A DNA stretch of 64,000 bases. Origin: Neolecta irregularis DAH-3. Its lineage: Eukaryota; Ascomycota; Neolectomycetes; Neolectales; Neolectaceae. A program made the translations under genes and the position numbers. Shown one piece after another: positions 58,625 to 64,000 of the stretch. The notes beneath the pieces were generated by a model. That model did not search any database. It was not told the origin of the DNA and saw only the letters and a program-made list of their open reading frames with translations. Every line of letters starts with the position of its first letter. Positions within the stretch are counted from its first letter, which is position 1. The stretch spans positions 1 through 64,000 of the forward strand of contig LXFE01000126.1 of assembly GCA_001929475.1 (NCBI GenBank). Direction: 5' to 3'.

Positions 58625-61600
58625 TTATTTCAAAAACTTTTGCAAACTTTCTCCAAGGTATGACTCAATCTTGATAATAAGCTTTTGAACCGCTCGAACA
58701 ACTTTATCCTCTTCATCTTCCATAGCCTCTGCGATGAACGGCATAGTTTGTGGGAGCATTGAAAGCCATTCTTCGCCCAGCTCATTATACAGAGCCTCTT
58801 CAGAGTCAATCGCTGCCATACGCACGAGGGGATCGTCAGATCCAAATAGTTTGAGAACGGCCGTGTTGATAGTTTTATAGTGATCATCGCTTCCTGCCGC
58901 CACGGCCATCTGTACGACGGTAGGGATGACTTCCGAGGACGGAAATGTAGCAGAGAGAGATAGTTGTGCTATAACCGCGGAACATATCTTAGTGAACTTC
59001 TCAGGAGCTTTCCAAAAGTCTAGTTTTTCAGGTTGGAAATTGTAAAAGCTTCATACTTTCATTATCATGTTCGAAACTCCTCTTCAGGCTCGACAAGATG
59101 GGACTCCAGAGTTCCTCTGGCCCTGACCTTCTTGTAGCGAAATTTTCCAAAAGAATAACGGTATCATCGAGAATCAATGAATAATAATTGGTCACAATTC
59201 CCTTAAAGATCAACTTGAATCACCCGTAATATGAAGATACCTTAAATTCCCCACAGAGCAAATCCATAAATCTGTAAAACACAAACTGTCTTCCTTCGAG
59301 GATTTCATGATCAATGCTCTCAGCTTCACGAAATGTCCAGTCGGTGAATTTGGTGAATAAAGGCCGGAACGCCTTATCGTTTAGCTTCATAATCATCTTC
59401 AATAAGATTCCAATCGAACGAATTTCAGCAATTTGGAAATCTCCTTCGTGAAAGTCAATCCTTTGACGTAAATCAAATAGCTCAATAAAGAATTTGAAGA
59501 GGTTTGAAGAAAGGGAAGTTATGCTGGCCCGAGGTGCAGAGTTAACAATTTCTTGCAAAATTTCAAGAAGTCGAATAATTTGATCACACAACCCACTTTT
59601 GGTGGTTATCCATGACTTTATGGCGGCAGGGATCGATATCTCAGGGGTGATATACTCAGCGATAGATTGTACAAGTTCAGTATAAGCCACATGGCAAAGG
59701 CTGCCTTCATCGTACGAGGCACTTGACCCTTGAATATATAGAATTACCTGTTGAATATATGATCCCATAAAAGACGGTATTGAGATGATGAGTGAACTCA
59801 GAAGCGAAAATACTGCAAGTTCAATGACTTCCTCGGAATCTTCTAACCAGTCAGAATCTAAACAATGAATGAGCCTGCCTTCAATTTGCCATTGGCTTTG
59901 ATCTAACACAAATGGAACCAAATTAGGAAGGAAAGGCACCATTCTAGGACCCAACGTCTCGCTACAACGGTAAGTTATATCTTGGCAGGACGATAGTGCC
60001 TAAGGACGGTGATACAAACTAATGCCGAGATTCTAACATCTAAACTGTCATGGCGCAACGCCGAATCACCACAAAGCATTGGGATGAGGCCACTGAAACA
60101 AGTTGGCTCAAAACTAGAATATTTTCTCGCCATTATAGTGACGCAGTTGATCGCAGCTTGAATGGTCCGATTCTCGAAACGCACGGATATGTTCTCGATA
60201 AGAGAATCCAAAATAGACAACGCCTGCTTACGTTGTGTCTCGGTTTTCGCGTTCTCTATCTCTAGGCGAGATTTGACAATTGCTATAGATGACCTTCGAA
60301 ACTAGGCACGTAAGATAACTTTTCAATGGTATTAGGTGACTACCTTTTCTTGATCTGACTTCATTATATCTTGGAACGTTGTCGCAAAGGACGACCAAGG
60401 AAGAAGTTTTAAAGTACAGTCAAGAGATATAAATAGCCCGTCGGATACTATACATTGTTACCCCCTTGGCTTGATGATCTTGGTTAAACCTTTCTTGTTT
60501 CGACATTCAGTGACGACCATCAGTAATTCTCTGATCAAAGATGAGTAATTGCAGTTCGATTCACCACCACCACGAGTTCTCACAGCGCCATGGAAAGATT
60601 TTGATCGTAAGACAAGGTTCATAAAATTTACAATCTCGCAAAAGATTGGCTCGAGTTCTTCTGATGCATGATGCTCCAGAGAAAACATCCTTAGCAGGCC
60701 CTCGATTTCTCCTCGGTGATTTATTTCGAGAAACTGTTTGACTAGCATTGTCATTTTTCGAATCGTCTAGAAATCAGAGGAGAAAGATATGGAAGCACCC
60801 ACAGTAATTTGCACATCTAAAGGAAATGATTTTACAAGCACTGGAATAAAGTCTTTTAATGATGCCTTGTCCGCAGAACGAGAATGAAACGACAGGGACT
60901 GCTCGGCCAGCAGAGAAAGTATAGCGTAGAGAAAATCCGATGCACCAAGGGTCTCAATAAGGGCAGAAAACAATCTCACAATCAGTCTTAAAAGCAATGG
61001 ACGGGATGAGATACTTCACTCTTCGATGTTTCGGTATATGAGTATAGGCGTTAACAAAGGTGTTCAAAACTCCGACAGAATCCAGAACAGCTTGGTCTGC
61101 ATCCTTTGACGTCTTAACCAAAGCTGGAATGATATTCTGCACAGTCTATTATGAGTCAACAATCCTTTGACGAAAGCCAACCTGCTGGATGACATGTACG
61201 CTGTAACTATCATCTTGCTGCAGTACGTTTGCTCCCACGAAGGTAAAAATTGGCATAACGCTATGTAATACCAGCTCTGGACAGAGCTCGGCCAGATTTG
61301 CGGCAAGCAATAGTGCTCGATTATGGACCTGGGGACTTGTTGATGATCGGATGCAATTTACTAGGACATCGATTCGAATATCTTTGGTCTCAAATTTAGA
61401 TTTCGAGTTCTATAAAGGTCAGATGATGTAAAATAAGAATACTACTTTACATCCTTCAACCATCGAATTCATACATGAAAGAAGAATTTGTTTAGCGTAA
61501 CTTGCCGATATTCGTGTATCTTCCTCAATCAGTAAAACATCGGCCAACTTTCCAAAAAGAAGACCAATCAGAGAGGACTTTTCTTCGGGATTCTGTTTCT

Positions 61601-64000
61601 CCAGGAGCTCTAGAGTAACATTCAGTTCATGCAAAATGGATTCCGCTGTCTCCTTGAATTTAGCGGCTGAAGATATCTGCGTGCGAGCTCTTTTGGGTGT
61701 GCTTTTCGAGGTCACTTTACTAAATATAACGATCTCCTTTAATATGTTCTCGAAGATCTGCGTTGAAAGAGATATCTTTTGAAGAGCTTCTATGGCATTC
61801 TGAACAATTGGCTGATATTAGTATTTTTCGAAATAAAGGACATACCGCAGAGCCGGCAACCACAATTTTCAGCAGAGCTGAAGCAAATGTGACCTGTGAA
61901 TCTCTTTTCATTGAAGACCACAAGGCGCATGTTCTCTCACAAGCAAGGCTTGCAAGTTCAGCATCTTCACTGGATAAGAGTTCTTTTAGATAAGCCAACC
62001 CGTCCCCGTTTTCTCCAGGTGCAATGATTGCAACGAAGCTTCTCTTTGCGCTGAAAACGTTGATGCCTTCCTTTACGCATTTATTGAAGAATTCCGAAAT
62101 GCTATTTGAAGTAGCAGACTTGAGAAGAGGAAATAGAAGTTCCGTTTTCAAAGCGGCGTCCACGGTGTTAATTTGATTTGTTAGGCCAACTTGAACACAG
62201 AGGATCGGTGTAACGATTGCAGTTGAAGCCAGAAACGATAAAATTTCAGTCTTCGTCTTTCCCGCTCCTTTTCTTCCGATACCTGATAGCAGATGTCCGA
62301 TAATCTTCATGATCTTTTCCTCGTCTAAGAGATATTCTTCAAGATGCGGAGCAATGACTTCATTTGCAAAGTATTTAGCAACTGACCATGGGAGCCATTT
62401 GATATTTTTCGAATTATCTCCATAACCCACGATATGTCCAATCGGAGATGTTTGCACCTTGTCATACATTTTAATTACCTCTTGGAACGCTGAAACTGCA
62501 GCAGTTCGAATCTTAAGTGAACGATCACCCAGCACAATTAGAAGATACGGTATTAGAATCTGGAAATCTGTGTACTCACTGGAAGATACCACATCTTCCA
62601 CAAGGTTGAGAGCCATAACTCGACTTCGATTGACGTGCGTAGTTATGGACCAAACATATCCAAAGAAAGTAATCAATGAAAGTTCATCCTTCGGGAAAAA
62701 AGAAGACTTCATCAAGGTTTCAATATCGTCTCGAGAAGTGGAAGCTCGATCAAAGATTGCCGTTAAATTCTCGAGATCTGAAGAAAGAATATTTCCGAAG
62801 AAGGATTCTGGAATAACTTCCAGCTGCTGGAAATTCTGCAGCATTTTTTCAAACGTTTCGGGGTCATTCGTGTGCGAGTTACTTTCCATGCTTATTTCAC
62901 TTTGTATTTCGTTCGTCTAGTAAAGTGAGACTAACCGTGTAAAGATGATACCTGTAACGTGATTTGCAGTGTCATTTCAAGCTTCTCTGTGCGTTCAATG
63001 TCCTCGGCAAGAACGATATTCAAAATTCGAGAAAGTACTTTATCATTTTTTAAACTATTCAACATTTCTGAAATCTGAACTCGAGTTCCTGGAGTGTTCT
63101 TTTTAAGAGTGGATTCTATTAGTTCGCGAAAAATGACCTTGGTTTGTGTTTCACTTATTCTACCGGACCTGACGTATCCTTCAATTCGTTTGATTGAATC
63201 TGAAGTCAAGACAGAGCTTTTGATTAAACGGATCAGGAATCCTGTGACCAGTTTATCTGCTCTGAATTTCGAGACAATTTCCTGGAGAAGGATTTCTGTT
63301 TCTCTATTCATTGAGAACTTCTATTTATCAAAGGTCAACTTACTTGGCATCGTTCATAGCTTTATAAACTCCATCAGGAAGAGGAGGGTTTCCTTCACGA
63401 ACCTGCATCAATTGTGCGATACACAGCAAGGCGGATTTGAAAGTCCGTTTAGACCATGTAGTAGATATCCCGTTCATGATGGTCACCAAAATCTGATCAG
63501 TGATAGTACCGCTCGAAGCCAAGACAGTCAAGACCATGTAATTCGAGATCTACTGGGTGAAATGTGTATATAGAAGCATACAATACCTGGTGTTCAGGCG
63601 CAGCATGAAACTGTGTGCCTTCAGCAGCGAATGGCAGAGTTCTTTGCATGATCAGATCTTCGTCGACTTTGGCCTGTCTCATTCTCAGAATCGCTTCAAC
63701 AGCAACCGAGGCCCAGAATGCAGATAACGCATGGTAACCCTTTTGTTCACTGGCCATATCTTCGACAAACTGTGCCACAATATTGTAGAATGTGGGGTCC
63801 TGAGCCAACGACATGACAATCTCGTGTCGAGATGGAGCACTGCGATCTTTCTTCCGTGCCTCTAGAAAGCTCCAGATTGGCTGAGGGAGGGTGACAATCA
63901 CAAGAAGCCGGGCAAAGGTTGGGTGAGAGTAATAGGGTAGAAAGGTTAGTAATAAAGTTTCGGCGTTATAATTGTGAATTCTTTTACTTTAGATTTTTTT
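58625..64000 (-). CDS. UTP10: UTP10/HEATR1, U3 snoRNP subunit (partial)
   Basis: Very large HEAT-repeat protein of the SSU processome (t-UTP), acting in rDNA transcription and early 18S processing. The C-terminus reads LGEEWLSMLPQTMPFIAEAMEDEEDKVV, SYLGESLQKFLK, the classic UTP10 end. Further in: RLFSALIETLGASDFLYAILSLLAEQ (BP28CT region), HRRVKYLIPSIAF, a long HEAT-helical middle (MESNSHTNDPETFEKMLQN; YLLIVLGDRSLKIRTAAVSAFQEV). At the right edge: LPQPIWSFLEARKKDRSAPSR and, running off the window, HNYNAETLLLTFLPYYSHPTFARLL. The N-terminal 150 or so residues are missing because the window ends. At least a dozen short introns. Confidence 0.93.

Overview
This window looks like nuclear DNA of a filamentous or dimorphic ascomycete fungus. 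It is AT-leaning and gene-dense. Almost every gene is cut by several very short introns, about 32-50 nt, with GTA/GTR donors, CTAAY branch sites and TAG/CAG acceptors. The gene set (MID1, ERF4, CYB2-like, GSH2, LSG1/LTV1, CTR9, INO80, UTP10, AIN1) is ascomycete-like, but I cannot name a genus. The intron density suggests an early-diverging or non-Saccharomycotina lineage. I read genes by joining exons across the short introns. Exon boundaries are my own inference unless stated otherwise.

Layout. 1-375: solo LTR. 1527-2942(-): acyl-CoA dehydrogenase. 3346-3825(+): small zinc-finger-like protein. 3849-5918(-) LSG1 and 6007-7173(+) LTV1: head-to-head ribosome-biogenesis pair, 88 bp apart. 7211-12104(-): INO80. 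12969-13134(+): three-exon gene for the 25-residue ribosomal protein eL41. 13549-15072(+): RPA49. 15964-17889(+): FHA-domain kinase. 17983-19771(-): flavocytochrome b2-like enzyme with an apparent peroxisomal C-terminus. 19932-20744(+): LDAF1/promethin-like membrane protein. 21390-25040(-): CTR9. 25489-25934: two abutting LTR-type elements. 25961-28209(+): FAT1-like acyl-CoA synthetase starting 26 bp after an LTR. 29009-31514(-): alpha-actinin. 32328-38126(-): SNF2 ATPase with an N-terminal SAM-like region. 38297-39960(+): GSH2. 40258-40752(+): unknown. 41093-42717(+): MID1. 43182-44114(-): intronless terpene synthase. 44633-45353(-): ERF4. 46484-48444(+): HEM1. 48445-50117: duplicated gene debris and LTR remnants. 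50118-51440(+): secreted protein with a Ulp1-like C-terminal half. 51894-53973(-): COQ8. 54446-54716: solo LTR with target-site duplication. 54923-56485(+): ARMT1/DUF89. 56764-58007(-): PSI1/CST26-like acyltransferase. 58625->64000(-): UTP10, running off the right edge.

Themes. Five genes serve ribosome production (LSG1, LTV1, eL41, RPA49, UTP10). Three serve chromatin or transcription (INO80, CTR9, SAM-SNF2). Two proteins end in peroxisome-type tripeptides (CYB2-like AKL, FAT1-like ARL). HEM1 carries an unusually cysteine-proline-rich leader with a perfect-length 24-residue tandem duplication. The accessory part is 48.4-54.7 kb, with LTRs, partial copies of COQ8 and of the Ulp1-like gene, and the fast-evolving secreted gene itself. 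I saw no tRNA, rRNA or CRISPR. The best candidates for something new are the secreted Ulp1-like family, the LTR-driven FAT1 with an abnormal splice acceptor, the HEM1 leader, and the GC-AG introns.
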